From assembly GCA_977006965.1 (NCBI GenBank), contig OZ345353.1, forward strand, positions 4,588,001 to 4,652,000: DNA of 64,000 nt, given 5' to 3'. The position numbers and the translations under genes were made by a program. Origin of the DNA: Phymatolithon calcareum. Taxonomy: Eukaryota; Rhodophyta; Florideophyceae; Hapalidiales. This document shows positions 9,160 to 20,264 of the stretch, piece after piece; the stretch's first letter is position 1; each line of letters begins with the position of its first letter. The notes beneath the pieces are model-generated. The model saw only the letters and a list, made by a program, of their open reading frames with translations. It was not told the origin of the DNA and did no database searches.

Positions 9160-9545
9160 CCTATTATAGAGTGTGTGGCCCCTCCACACAAACTTTCATG
9201 GGGTGTGTGGCCCCTCCACACAAACTGTCATGGGGTGTGTGGCCCCTCCACGCAAACTTTCATGGGGTGTGGCCCCCCGCACAACCTGCCTTGGGGTGTG
9301 TAGTTCACCTACACAACTTGCCATGGGCTTTGTGCCCCCCCTCAGCACAACTTGGCGCGACATGTGTGCGTACCCTCACAACCTGCTGTGGGGTGTGTGG
9401 CCCCCCACACAACCGGCCATGGTGTGTGTGCCCACTCAGAGAAACTGTCATAGGAGGTGTGGCCCCCCCACGTACCTGCCATATGGAGTATATCCCGCCC
9501 AACACATGACATCATGGTGTGTGACGCCACTCATACATGGAAACT
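9160..9545 (+). repeat. R1 hairpin minisatellite
   Basis: Begins with near-perfect 32-bp units (ggggtgtgtggcccctccac plus acaaactttcat), then about nine more degenerate ones. Each unit contains TGTGTGG-CCCCT-CCACACA, a 7-bp stem with a 5-base loop. Open frames on both strands here are by-products of the repeat. Confidence 0.9.
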
Positions 9546-9744
9546 GACAAAATAGGGAATAGGGAATAGAGAATACAATTCTCAAAGCTGATCGAGATGG
9601 GAAAACGCTTATATACTGAAATATCCATGCTATGAACTTGACTTCGTTCATACCTCGATTATGTGCCCTTTTTGAAAAATATTTCATCTGACGAATACAT
9701 TTGGAGTGTGCTTCTGGTTACAGCGAACAGGCTTTTTGTACGCT

Positions 9745-10110
9745 AGAAGGCTATCGGGTCTGTGACCCGACCACAAAACCTGCTATAGAGTGTGTGGCCC
9801 CCCAACACAGCACGTCATGGGGTGTGACGCCCACAGTACATGGAAACTGACAGAACTAATGCAGAAGAAACTCAAGCTAGCAGGTGCTAAGATGCTTTCG
9901 AGCATAGCGGAGAGACCATTAACTGGGACGAAGCCAGGACACCCACCAACGACTTCATAATGCGGGCAAGAGACTTACTAATTCTTAGAATGGGCTAGCG
10001 GCGCCAGGTCTGCGAGGCCCTGATACAATGCGTTGGACGAACGCCGGAATCAATTTTTGGTGATGTACCTGGCCTAGACGTGAATTCCGTAGTCAAGCTC
10101 GCTCCAAAGG
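9745..10110 (+). pseudogene. R1 hairpins plus LINE reverse-transcriptase C-terminal remnant
   Basis: Two hairpin units (9770-9850) are followed by a plus-strand relic reading AKMLSSIAERPLTGTKPG, then LRMG, then CEALIQCVGRTPESIFGDV. It aligns with the LINE tail at 54720-54950 (SKMLAVMAKRTIAEEA, ALRMGENRLVRR, LLQCVPRTFSSLLGDI). Stops and indels break the frame. A sister copy lies at 35395-35760. Confidence 0.6.
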
Positions 10111-10424
10111 AATAGAATAGAAGAAACATAGGCCCTCGAGTCTCTTATAGCCCCAGTACCGTAAAAGGGAAACGAATGAATTAATTTTCAAGCGCTATAT
10201 ATGAGCAATCGGGGCGCAATCAGATGTGACATGTTGCTTTTCTTCTTTCGCACTGGGCCCCAGTCCAATATCATTCCTAACGTTAATGTGTAGAATTTCG
10301 CTGAGGTCAAAGTTTGCAACAAAGAGGCTTAGGAGCTGTGTGATCTAACTACTATCCAATAATTTTTGCTGTGTTGTTACTCCTGCTCTCTGTTTCTTTG
10401 TCCGAAGGGGAGACATGGAATCTT

Positions 10425-10450
10425 TCTCCGTGTCTCGACGTATATTTAAC
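10425..10450 (-). repeat. R2 terminus fragment at the edge of the inverted arm
   Basis: Reads 'ctccgtgtctcgacgtat' then atttaac, the conserved R2 end, directly abutting the left inverted arm. Confidence 0.7.
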
Positions 10451-10564
10451 ATGGTATAGATCCGAGTTGTTCCATTGGGAACACGTGCACATGAGCGAGC
10501 CCCTAGCCGAGAAAATTGACCAGAGTTTCCCATTAAAATGCGTTCCGTATTATTTTTGAAATGC

Positions 10565-11250
10565 GAAAGGAAGTACAGTCTCTTCCGCAAAAGTGAGTCG
10601 AGTCTGAACAGAATGAGCTGTGTGCTGCAAAAGGAAGAACAGTTTGTAGACCAAAGATGAATTGGATCTGTACAGCATGAGCTGTGAACAGCAAATGGAA
10701 GGGCAGTCTGTACAACAAAAGTGAGTTGAATCTGTACAGTATGATGTGTGACGGGCGAAAGGAAGGACAGTCTGTACAACAAAAGTGATTTGAATCTGCA
10801 CAGTATGGTGTGTGACCGGTGAAAGGAAGGACAGTCTGTGCAACGAAAAGTGAGTCGAATCTGTACAGTATGATGTGTGACCGGTGAAAGAAGGACAGTC
10901 TGTGGAACGAAAAGTGAGTCGAATCTGTACAGTATGATATGTGACCGGCGAAGGAAGGACAGTCTGTGCAACGAAAAGTGAGTCGAATCTGTACAGTATG
11001 ATGTGTGACCGGCGAAGGAAGGAAGTCTGCGCAACGAAAAGTGAGTCGAATTTGTACAGTATGAGCTGCGATCATGGAATGGAAGGACATTCTGTACAAA
11101 AAAAGTGAGTCGAATTTGTACTGTATGAGTTGTGACCAGCGAATGGAAGGACACTCTGTACAACAAAAGTGATGCGAGTCTGTGCAGTATGATGTGTGAA
11201 CGGCGAAGGAAGGAAAATCTGTACAACATAAATGAGTTGAATCTCTACTC
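10565..11250 (-). repeat. R4 64-bp minisatellite, long array
   Basis: About 11 units with a 64-bp period (cagtctg starts at 10704, 10768, 10832, 10896, 10960 and so on). The unit contains 'gaatctgtacagtatgatgt' and 'gaaaggaaggacagtctg'. Because 64 is not a multiple of 3, long minus-strand open frames exist in all three phases (294, 188 and 97 codons). They are a repeat artefact unless proved otherwise. Confidence 0.93.
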
Positions 11251-11333
11251 TATGAAGTATGGTTTTTCAAGGGGAAGTAATATTTCATTTGTCTTGAATA
11301 CATTCCTCTTAAATATTCCCTTCTTCTGAAATC

Positions 11334-12042
11334 CTCGTGGTATTTGTTTGTTTTTCTAGTTTGATTGTTTTCCTGTATGGCATGGTTGCTTGGATAGTGT
11401 ATTGAAAGTATGTCGAAATATGATCTGTGTGGAGGGGCCACAGACCGCTGTGGAGGATCCCTGAAGAAGGGCCACAAACCCCATGTGGAGTGGCCACAGA
11501 TCCGTGTGGCGGGGCCACAGACCGCTGTGGAGGATCCCTGAAGAAGGGCCCCAAAACCCCATTAGGAGGGGCCACAGACCCGTGTGGCGGGGCCACACAG
11601 TGCTGAGAGGCACACGCATTGTGGGGACAAGACTCGTATTCAAAATATTACAAAGCTTTTTACTGGTTGTTGGTAATATACGCGGCAGTCGAGGTCGACA
11701 CGCAATTACCAGAAACGAGTTGGGAGATGAAAATTATATTTGGGGAATTTAAAAGGGGGAAGAGTGGCGGATCTCAGGGGGAGAAAAAAGGGGGGACCGG
11801 GAGAGGGCACGCGGTAAGGGAGGTAACACGACATAATCTTTACTCAAATCTCGTTGATCTGAGTCCCTCACTGTCTAGTCGAAGGTTGGACAAAGAAGCA
11901 TCCCACGGTTGGGTAGCAAACGTACGTGGTACACTTCCGGGTCATTGATGCGCGCGTGTACTACAAAACGGTGCTGTTGCGGCGTGCGGTACGACTGCAG
12001 GGCCTTGAGACGCAGAGTCTCCGTGTCTCGACGTATATTTAA
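11334..12042 (-). repeat. R2 dispersed repeat, minus orientation
   Basis: Counterpart of 27337-27990 and 29701-30484. It contains the hairpin cluster (11415-11605, TGTGG-AGGGG-CCACA type), a purine-rich tract, and ends at 'cgtctcgacgtatattt' near 12042. No protein coding is apparent. Confidence 0.85.
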
Positions 12043-12308
12043 TACTTCTATCCATCTCAGTTTTTCAAGAGCGAGGCCTCAAGATTAAACTGTTTTGCGA
12101 TCTCTGACTTGTTTCCTATCCTCACAGATTAATGTAATGCTCAAGAAATATGGGGAAAAAGATTTCTCGGATCACTCATTCGGGGAACCTATTTGTAGTG
12201 CACGTTTCTCAATTTGATCGAATATTTACTACCATTTCGAGAAACTACTTTTTCGGAGAAGGAAGGCTAGAGACGGTGCGGAGTTATGGCGCTCTTTTCA
12301 GAATCCTG

Positions 12309-13515
12309 GCATAATCTGCCTCTTGAGATCATACACTTCGTGCAGACCACCGATGATGGCATGCATGTCTAAACAAGGCAGCTACCGCCGGTGTCCCGCA
12401 TGAATCGATGTCCTTGGTTATGTCGCGGGGACACATACGGCGGCAGCAGGACAGCGACCACGCTCGAAGACATCCGGGCGTTAATCGACATCGCTAATGA
12501 ATGTCTTAGAGCCGCAACCACGGGCATTCGAACAGCGGCGCAGCACGAAAGATCACGATGCCCGGCCAGGTCTTTCAGAACCGTCTCGACACGGAAGTAG
12601 CGGCATTCGAGAATCCGCCGCGCTCTAAGACGCTCCCGCGACAGTCTAGGTCACCGGACAGCGCATGGGCGCCAGAACCGGTACCCGCCTGGAAGAACCT
12701 TTTGGCGTTTTACGACCGGGCCAAGAACGCCTTCTGCACGTTTTCTGTGCGACCCTCTAAAAAGGTTGAGACAGGCTGCGCCGCGCTGCAACAAGGCGAG
12801 ACTCTGTTCGTCATATTTACAGGGTCGTGCACCCGGCGGCTGCTGAAAACGTGGCTACATGCAGCGCAGAGTCGAAAGCTTTGGCGGCAGTCTTACGGGC
12901 GCGTACAGTTTCCAGCAACTTCTCATGAGTCCGAGCTTTGCCGATCGAAATCCCTATACCAAGCAGCACGCAGAAGAAACCTTGATCTCCACCGCACCCA
13001 TCGAAAGCTTGCAGACGCGTTTACACGAAGGGACGCACCTCGGATCGTGCCTGAACTGAGACATGAACCGCGCGTAAAGCAGCGAACAGCGTCAAGAGCT
13101 TTTAGTACACCGACTCTCATTTTCCCGCAAGGACTCGTGCGATATCTGATTTCTCGGCGGAGGCTAGACTGGTGAGCCTCTCGAGTTGGCGGCCGTCTTT
13201 TCTTGTTGACCACCCACTCTTCAAAGTCGTTTCTAGTAGCAGGGAATAATTCGCACCGATAAAACTACAGCAATCCGGTTCTCCGGCAAGCGGTACATCT
13301 CCGGGAGGATGTTCCTAAGAGTTATTGGACGGTGTCCAGAAACTCTAATAAGGATATGCGCGATACTGCTGTCCTTCTAGTGGGAGCTAGACCGTTGGAC
13401 GGCGTGAAAGCAATGTCACAATAACTTCGGTTATATATTTCGAATAAAACGGCATATCTTTCTACAGCCTGTCAAAGCAAGCAGCCTCCAGGCTTCCGCG
13501 CTATCACAATATTTC
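12309..13515 (+). repeat. R3 dispersed repeat, copy 1, with 205-codon frame
   Basis: Copies lie at 26044-27062 (minus, cut inside) and 38983-40165 (plus). It runs from 'cctcttgagatcatacac' to a stretch with 'ctgtcaaag' and 'gctatcaca'. The longest frame, 12558-13175 plus (MPGQVFQNRLDTEV onward, Arg/Ser-rich), is shortened by a stop in the second copy (122 codons at 26487-26855) and strongly altered in the third. It is GC-richer than its neighbours. No transposase motif is seen, and coding status is unresolved. Confidence 0.8.
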
Positions 13516-13551
13516 TTCCACATCTTTCTGCCTCTTGCTGCTGCGAAAAAG

Positions 13552-13779
13552 GTGGATGGGGAAGCGAAAGATTTTGTTCCCTCTTTAGACGGTCCGAAGC
13601 CCTATAATTGGATCAATCAGTGCTATTCCAACGGGAAGAATGCTGGACTAAATAAGGTACGAGACAAAATGTTAAAAATTGACCCAGTATCGAGAACAAG
13701 TGTGCTTTTCATGGAGGGCCTGTGCCCCCTTGAAATATACGCTTGTCTTAGAGTACGTCCGGAAATTGTGGCTTTATAA
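13552..13779 (+). other. Possible short coding exon, unknown
   Basis: A 75-codon frame with protein-like composition (VPSLDGPKPYNWINQCYS, then KNAGLNKVRDKMLKID). It begins at a GTG, open from an upstream AAAKK stretch. It is directly downstream of R3 and inside the interval enclosed by the inverted arms. No family is recognised and there is no second exon I can define. Confidence 0.25.
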
Positions 13780-14689
13780 ATAGATGGGGAAATCGAATTG
13801 TCTAGCTACCGTCGTATCTCTCTATTACACATGTTATACTAATGCTTAGCTATATTTAAAAATCGGTCCGGCATTCCACTGACGGCGCACAATATCAAAC
13901 ACTCTTTTAGTCGTGAATGAGGCAAAATCCAAACGGCGCTCAGTTTTGTTCCTGAACCAAGTTGAGTGATGATCTCACTATCATGTTAACGTGCGTTTAA
14001 ATACGAAACCGCGTCTCTCGCATCCTCCTGCTGCTGGTCTCGAACAATACTATTGTTTGCGATGGATGTGGGTAGGAGGTAATGTACATCACGGGGGGAA
14101 TGTGGAAAACAACAGGCGACCGTGGCCACGTTCTTCTTCGACAGACAGGTAGCAGGCAGGCTCCAATTCCTTTTGAATAAATTACACAAATGCAGAACGA
14201 CCGCCAACTTGACGACAGATGCATGATCGGAAGCATCATGCTTTTGCATGATGCAAAAGTGCACTATTAATGAATTCCGTGCCGATTGCTTCACTTCCGC
14301 GCTGGCTCTGCACATGAGGTTTTCATGAATGCATGCGACGTAAGAGGAGTGTGCATCAACATCCTACCATTGAGTATCTACGATGGACTATCGATATCGA
14401 TCAACGACCAAGTAAACCTCTTCATTCAACTCCACATATTAGAGCTCTCATTGTCGGGCCACGCATATCCGGCCCCCCGTGGCAGCCGCAGGCATGTCCG
14501 GTTCTACGCACCCACTCAGACGTTGCAGGAAGCGACGAAAAATGAGCGAAACGATGGTGGTGGGGGGGGAGAGAAAGTATGAAAGAAAAAATGTGTACGT
14601 TTATCTCGCAAAAGGAAAAAAAAGGAATCAAAATCTCAGTCGCCAAGTCGACAGACCAAGAGACTCACCGCACATGCTAAAACATTCAG
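13780..14689. other. No supported gene
   Basis: I see only short frames in conflicting phases. A small imperfect palindrome 'gcatcatgcttttgcatgat' lies near 14232. The 3' side probably includes the untranslated tail of the gene that ends at 14690. Confidence 0.5.
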
Positions 14690-15220
14690 TTAGACGTCAG
14701 TCAACAGTAAGCATTCTGTCTCATCGCCAAACAATCCTTGAAACAAACTTAAAGCTCCCACATGTTCCGGAACCTGTTCCCTCGCCGTCTTCTGGACCGC
14801 CAGCATCTTTCCCTTCCTTGCCGCCCTTACAGCATGCTTATTCTTCCGTCCGTCATGCAATGGCGGCGTCGTCTGTTTCCCCCGTGTCGGAAGTGCCTCC
14901 ATAGCACGCTGATACTTGGGGTTACGATGCAAGCTCTTCAACAGTAGATGATCGACGCGTTCTATATTTGCAAGATCCTGATAAAATTTCTTCGATTCAT
15001 CAACTGTGGCCTTTCTCGACGTCAATCTTCGAGGGGTCGTTCGCAATACCGCCTGTGTCATCGGCGGTTGTACCAAGTACGTCCAGCCGCACTCTGCAGA
15101 ACAGAAGTGATTCGCGTTCTCATCGGCGATCATCTGACCCGGCATCACACCGCCCCGCCCGCAGTTGAAGCAGCCACGAAGTATGAATGCAGCCGGAGAG
15201 GCCACCACCGGCGGCGCCAT
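14690..15220 (-). CDS. FCS-like zinc finger protein
   Basis: Encodes 176 residues. The start is the ATG at 15220 (MAPPVVASPAAF) in a good context (gcgtccATGgcg); the same frame is open further upstream but offers only TTG. Residues about 12-50 show C-x2-C, then a short loop and HFCS-x2-C (GCFNCGRGGVMPGQ to HFCSAECGWTY), the cysteine layout of FCS-like (FLZ-type) zinc fingers, which mediate protein contacts rather than DNA binding. The middle has a helical part (DESKKFYQDLANIERVDHLL) and the rest is basic (KQTTPPLHDGRKNKHAVRAARKGK). It ends CLLLTDV. Local GC is higher than in the flanking repeats, as expected for a host gene. An overlapping frame at 15120-15608 may be 5' UTR or another exon. 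The finger is probable; the biological role is unknown. Confidence 0.6.
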   Translation of the reverse strand: MAPPVVASPAAFILRGCFNCGRGGVMPGQMIADENANHFCSAECGWTYLVQPPMTQAVLRTTPRRLTSRKATVDESKKFYQDLANIERVDHLLLKSLHRNPKYQRAMEALPTRGKQTTPPLHDGRKNKHAVRAARKGKMLAVQKTAREQVPEHVGALSLFQGLFGDETECLLLTDV

Positions 15221-15609
15221 GGACGCCGTCCCTGCGCACAGCGGCGAGGCACTCCGGCTGGGCCGTGAACGAGGGATTGAATGAGTCGAAGTACGTTCGA
15301 CGCGTGTCGAGCTTGGCAAAGTATGCGCGGCTGGTCGCCGCTTCGTCCACTGGGCACGTGAGCGTTGCGGGCGCCGTCTTTCTTGGACTGCAATTAAAAT
15401 CCTGCGGGGTTAGTTTCAGTGAATGATAAGTCCTGTTCTCTTTTCCGTTCCTGTGAATGTGTGAAGGTCTGGAAGTAGACGCTGTGGTTGCGGTGACATG
15501 GAAGTATTTACGCGGTTGTACGGTGGGGTTACTTTCGTGTGTATGAGTCCGAGTGTGATATGAGAAGAGAACGGGCAAGTGAATTATGATGAAAGACTGA
15601 TTCTCCACG

Positions 15610-17400
15610 GCGTGTTGCAGAGCACCGTGTGGAAGATGTGAATGTCACGCCTACCGTAAAGTACCTTACCTAAAGCCTTAACATCAGCAATTTACCGACG
15701 TTGTACAAAGAGGACCTTATTTACGCAGCACACACAACAATAGTAAAGTATATGAAACTGTACAGTGTTGCGTCAAACGGCGTTCGCCTCTATCAGAGAG
15801 GTGAACGCAGTTTATCGAAATACAGTTTGTGGACAATACAACATGGTGGTGTATCGACCAAAAACGGACTCCTATCGGATGCAAGTGGGAGTGCGTCCCA
15901 AAAGCATCTCTTCCGAAAATATCTGCTCCATATGGCATCAAATCACAACTGTAAGATTAGCATGATTCTCTTTCCGAATTTCCATTCATTTCAAGGAACC
16001 TTGAAATTATTCTAAAAACAACACGTCGCAGGAGACGTTCGTGGTGCATTTCAAACATAATTTCCAAACTAATTCTGAACATGTGATGATCGCGACTAAA
16101 ATATGTAAGGTAATGAGTGAACCCCTCTAGGAGCATACGTAGAGTGAGAAATGTGTAAAAAAAGTCGAAACGCGAAATGTAAAGTATATTACGGACAAGG
16201 ATCGAATATAACGATCGTAATAGACCAGACAACCGATGAAACTCATACAATAAGACAGTACTTCCTACTGTTTCATATGCTGAATTTCCTGAAAAAGTAT
16301 CCAGCTTTGGTTTTAACGCCATACTCCAGCGCTGGCGCACCGCGCCGTGTCATCAACAAATTGCTCATTTATGAAGCTTTTCCGAATTATTTCTCTCATG
16401 AAACGATCCTCTAGATGTACAGAGCCTATGATATCATACGACGAGATGGCCCGTTCAATCTGTGAGAAATCAGTTTGGGGGTTTTACTGTTCTGTCCCCT
16501 GCCCCAGTTGACCTTCGGCTGAACCGGGGGCTATATCTGTCACACTGTACCAGTGGTCCACTGGGTATGATCGAACTGAATGTCTGTCTTACGTTACGTA
16601 GTAATTCACGCAGCATCTTTCCTAACACCTTTCCACGGAAGAGTTTTGAATCACAGGGATATTCTGACAGACTGTGGCTTACCTCATTGTTAATTGCAAG
16701 TTCTGTGCCTTAAGGAACGGGGTTCGCGGGTCACTGGCACTCGAGCATACTGCATCTTCCACTTAACGACAAAACCAAAATGAAAACTCTCGTTGGATCA
16801 ACATCAACAACAATAAAACAGGTCGCTAGTTTCGTAGGATCAGATTTGAGGGCGTAAGCAGACTTTGAGAAGAATAGCACATAAGAAAAAAATCACTCTT
16901 ACCAGGGAGTCAACACAAACGAAAAAAGGTAGCTTCTACTAAAAAATCGCAACATGAAAGCAAAAATATCATCACTCTCAATCGACATGTCCGATCTTAT
17001 TTGCGAGAAATTCCAATCAGAGAGACCAAATGCCGCAGAAAAGGACAATCTAGGAGTTTTATCAAGATGCCAGCGATATTCTTGCTCGACGGCACATACG
17101 AAAACTCGATGATGTTTCCCTTCACCAGTTCTTTAACGTGCTGAGGTAATAAACTCTCTTTTGCCCTGAACTATTCATTGCCGTTTTTCGACAGCTGCGG
17201 AAAGGTCAAGAACGGCAACGAAAGTATGACCATTCTTCATGCAGGTTTTTGCTCGCAGTATCGCAAGATAAGAGACTATTAAAATTAAAGATTGTAATGA
17301 CGGAAGAAATGACAGTTTCATGCGACATTCTTAGAAAAGTGCCAGTAGTACAAGGGGATGCGCCTATTCCATTATCCTTGCGAAAGACTCACTACTACTA
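15610..17400. other. No supported gene
   Basis: AT-richer sequence with only short frames (up to 127 codons at 15957-16340, minus) and no recognisable domain, repeat or RNA structure. Confidence 0.5.
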
Positions 17401-17600
17401 GAAACGACTTTGTACAGACTCGACTCACTTTTGTTTTACAGTCTGTTCTTCCTTTCATCAGTCACAATACTGTATAGATTCGACTCTCATTTATTGTACA
17501 GACTGTCCTTCCTTTCCCGGTCGCACATCATTCTGTACAGATTAACCTCACTTTTCTTGTAAAGTCTGTCCCTCCTTGCTCAATTCGCATATTATACTAC
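17395..17600 (+). repeat. R4 minisatellite, short decayed array
   Basis: About three degraded 64-bp units (gtacagactcgactcac, then ctgtccttcctttc) in the orientation of 28090-28520. They are preceded by 'actagaaacgacttt', which also occurs at the edge of R3 (26178). It lies 180 bp upstream of the recombinase gene. Confidence 0.75.
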
Positions 17601-17783
17601 AGAGATTATTGTCAAGTGTTTGTAGAGACTCTCTCTCTTTTCGCCATTAGTACTTCGATTGATACTCAGCAATATTATCGGGGTCTGCAAAACAGCGGTA
17701 TTGCGTCACCATCCCGCCTCTTCTTCTTCATCAGTGCAATCCAGAATTGACGGAGAACGCGAAATGCTACGGAGTACTTTTCT

Positions 17784-19194
17784 GTGGCATGTTTTGAAAA
17801 AGATTTACGTTTTAATTATTTTGGCCGTCTAGCGCGGCGAGAAAAGAGGAAAGAGAAGTCCCTCTCAATTCTTAAGCGTGCCGCTGCAGCGAAATCGGCA
17901 GAGAACAAATGGGCAGTATACATCGATACTATCCCCGAAACGTTTTTTACGTCAGCGAAAGCCAGGCGCCTAGAAGAATCTCGAGCGTGCAAAGGGAAGA
18001 AGTCTTATGAAGGCCTTCAAGTTAACGAGCGAAACCTGCAAAACATGAAAAATATTTTCGAGATTGGCTACAGAGCGAAAGCCAAATTAGGACAGAGCAT
18101 TGGAACCCACCACCAGCTCAGTCTTCAAGCCTATTTCTCACATGAAGGCTGCGAACGCTTTCCTTCAGTACTTTCAGATTCGTGCATTGAACGGCACAGT
18201 TATGGGCAAGGCTAATCATCTAGGCACCCTGGCCAAGTATGCTGATATTTACTTTTCGAGTGCCTCCGGCGATTTTCAGAGAGAGCGCGGTGCTATCTCG
18301 GCTGTGGCAGAGTTCTTTCGCGGAGTCTCTCGGGCTCACAAGTTCGAAGCTCGAAAACAGGCGCGTAAGAGAAGGTACGCAGACATGCGTTTCCGAACTG
18401 GAAAGTATATTCTTCCGCAGGATTTTTCAAGGCTTCGAGAAGCCTCCAAGGATGCATGCAGGAGCATGATGAAGTTATCTCTCGGTCAAATCAGAGAAGA
18501 CGGAAAGGCCACTTGTCTGGAGAACCCTAAATTTCGGCAGAAATGGGATCTTAACGTCTTAGTCCTTCTTATGCTTTACGGTGGTGGTCAGCGACCTCAG
18601 GTGTTTACAATTTTGGAACGCCCGGAGGATCTTGAAGTTTCGGATCTGCTCGAGCAATGCCGCCGCAACAAGTGCTTTGAGGTCAAGCTAGACAATGAGA
18701 AACGACCTCGAAGTATTGATTTGCCGCATGTGCTTCTACCTAAGACAATTTACGAAATGGTCTGTTTCCACATCGAACACATATTACAGGAGATTTATTT
18801 GCAGTTCAAAATTGCCGATAGGGATGAAAGGCGTCGATTCTTACTTCTCGACACCCGCGACGGGGAGGTACTTCGGTCAGATAGTGTTTCGTCATCCTTT
18901 CGAAAATGGATTAAGGACAAGGACCCGGATTTCGGAGATGTGACAACCATGACCTTGCTCGCCAGCTTTGCTACCATGATGGTGCAGAGGCAGAGACAAG
19001 GTAAGCTTCATAGCCACTTATCTCAGGATGATTTCGTGATTTACCTGGCGAAACTGATGAACACGTCGGAGGAACAGCTGAAACAGACCTACATTACAAG
19101 TGAGCACCAGAGTTTCTCGACGTGCGCAACAATAGTAGCGGAAAGTCTCTTGAGCGACGAAGAATCAGGCACTGAATCAGAGTCTGAATTCTGA
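17784..19194 (+). pseudogene. Crypton-like tyrosine recombinase
   Basis: Two overlapping plus-strand frames. The N-terminal one (17784-18215) gives a basic segment (LARREKRKEKSLSILKR). The second (open from 18091 to 19194) gives about 364 residues, and a frameshift or short intron near 18095-18140 must join them. The second frame resembles Crypton-type YR proteins: helical core (ANAFLQYFQIRALNGTVMG, FFRGVSRAHKFEARKQARK), first catalytic Arg in LYGGGQRPQ (R165 counting from 18100), and the C-terminal LAKLMNTSEEQLKQTY with the nucleophile Tyr331. The position expected for the second catalytic Arg reads Leu (TMTLLASFATMM, Leu287, codon CTC; CGC would be Arg), and no HxxR is visible. The protein is therefore probably inactive. 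The C-terminus is acidic (LSDEESGTESESEF). Cryptons move as circular DNA by site-specific recombination; no flanking crossover sites could be identified. Confidence 0.65.
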
Positions 19195-19252
19195 ATATCT
19201 CATCGAGTAAGCATTATGCGAGTGCAGAAGTGATTCTCTCCTTTTTAGGTCT

Positions 19253-19504
19253 ATGATTCCATGTTTGAGAAAAACTCTGAATTCGTTCTTTAAAAGCACT
19301 AACCACAATTATGTGCCACATGCGCTGATGCCGTCATTGGCGACTACACGAGTTAAAGAAGAATTCGATACAATCTTCGCAGCCTTGGAACAAATTTTTG
19401 AACAAGAAATACTGTCAACTCTTCAGAAAAGAATAGCTCAGGAAGCATTGAGAAATTTCTTATCTCGCATGTCCGAAGCGCAGAATACTGATTCTCTTTT
19501 TTGA
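19253..19504 (+). other. 83-codon frame downstream of the recombinase
   Basis: Starts ATG (MIPCLRKTLNSFFKS) 58 bp after the recombinase stop. It is helical in character (EFDTIFAALEQIFEQEILS), which could be a short coiled-coil segment. A pyrimidine tract and AG ('ctctcctttttag') lie just before it, and a 'gagtaagc' donor-like site at 19203, so it could be a 3' exon. The TGA at 19192 argues against direct fusion. No family is recognised. Confidence 0.3.
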
Positions 19505-19930
19505 GCTCTAATCTAGAGCAGAAGAAATAAATCAAGTTTCTGGGAGATATACTTGCATGGAGAAACTTCATCTGAAAAGGGATCAGGGTGTGTCTTTCAC
19601 GCGATGCTAGCGTTTGCAAATGGGGAACGCCTTTTCTTCCTGGATGGCTTGTATGTAGGGTCAAATGCATCAAAATGTCGCTAATCGCGAGAGATGCGGA
19701 CGAAGAAGTGTACCACAGAGCTATATAATCCTCGAATTTTTGTACTTCAGTGGCATTTCGACACTTCTTTTACGCAAGGATGCTGGAACTGTCATCAAGA
19801 TATGGGAAACTACTGCAAAAGGCAGCTCTCAATTTGCAAAGAGAGCTTTAGCATATAGATACTTCACCGGTACTAACTTGATTGAGAACTCCAAATTTGC
19901 TTCAATGATCTATAAGGAATTGGCATACTC

Positions 19931-20264
19931 GTGCGGTCCCCCCTTTTTTCTCTCTGAGATCCACTCTTTCTTCCTCCTTTTATATTCCCCAAATCTAATT
20001 TTAATCTACGAGCTCGTTTCTCGTAATTGCGCGTCGACTTCGACTTCGGCGTAAGTTACCAACAACCAGTAATCTGCTTTGTAATAGTTTGAATATGAGT
20101 CTTGTCCCCACAATGCCTGTGCCTCTCAGCAGTGTTTGGCCCCTCTACATGGGGTCTGTGGCCATCCACAGAGATCATATTTCGGCCTATTTTCAATAAA
20201 CCATCCAAGCAATCATGCCATACAGAAAATCATTCAAACTAGACAAACGAACAAATTCCACGAG
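19931..20264 (+). repeat. R2 dispersed repeat, 5'-truncated
   Basis: Matches the 3' half of R2: pyrimidine tract, 'ttccccaaatctaat', 'gtgcctctcagcagtgt', one hairpin pair, ending 'attccacgag'. It is more diverged than the other copies. Confidence 0.8.

Larger units (their letters stand above)
10451..13380. repeat. Long inverted repeat, left arm
   Basis: Matches 26041-28625 in reverse complement over its full length. The order is R4 minisatellite, R2, about 270 bp of unique sequence, R3. Outer ends align at 'gttccattgggaacacgtgc' here and 'gcacgtgttcccgatggaac' on the right; inner ends align at 'gcgcgatactgctg' and its complement. The arms differ by scattered substitutions and by minisatellite copy number (about 11 units here, about 7 on the right). 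They are clearly older than the 8.3 kb duplication. Confidence 0.9.

Noticed and set aside
9031-9509. Overlapping 90- to 124-codon frames rich in GVWP/CGPST
   Set aside because: Translation of the 32-bp hairpin minisatellite in different phases.
10345-11229. 294-codon open frame
   Set aside because: It lies within the 64-bp minisatellite and is one of three overlapping phases that are all open. Treated as a repeat artefact.
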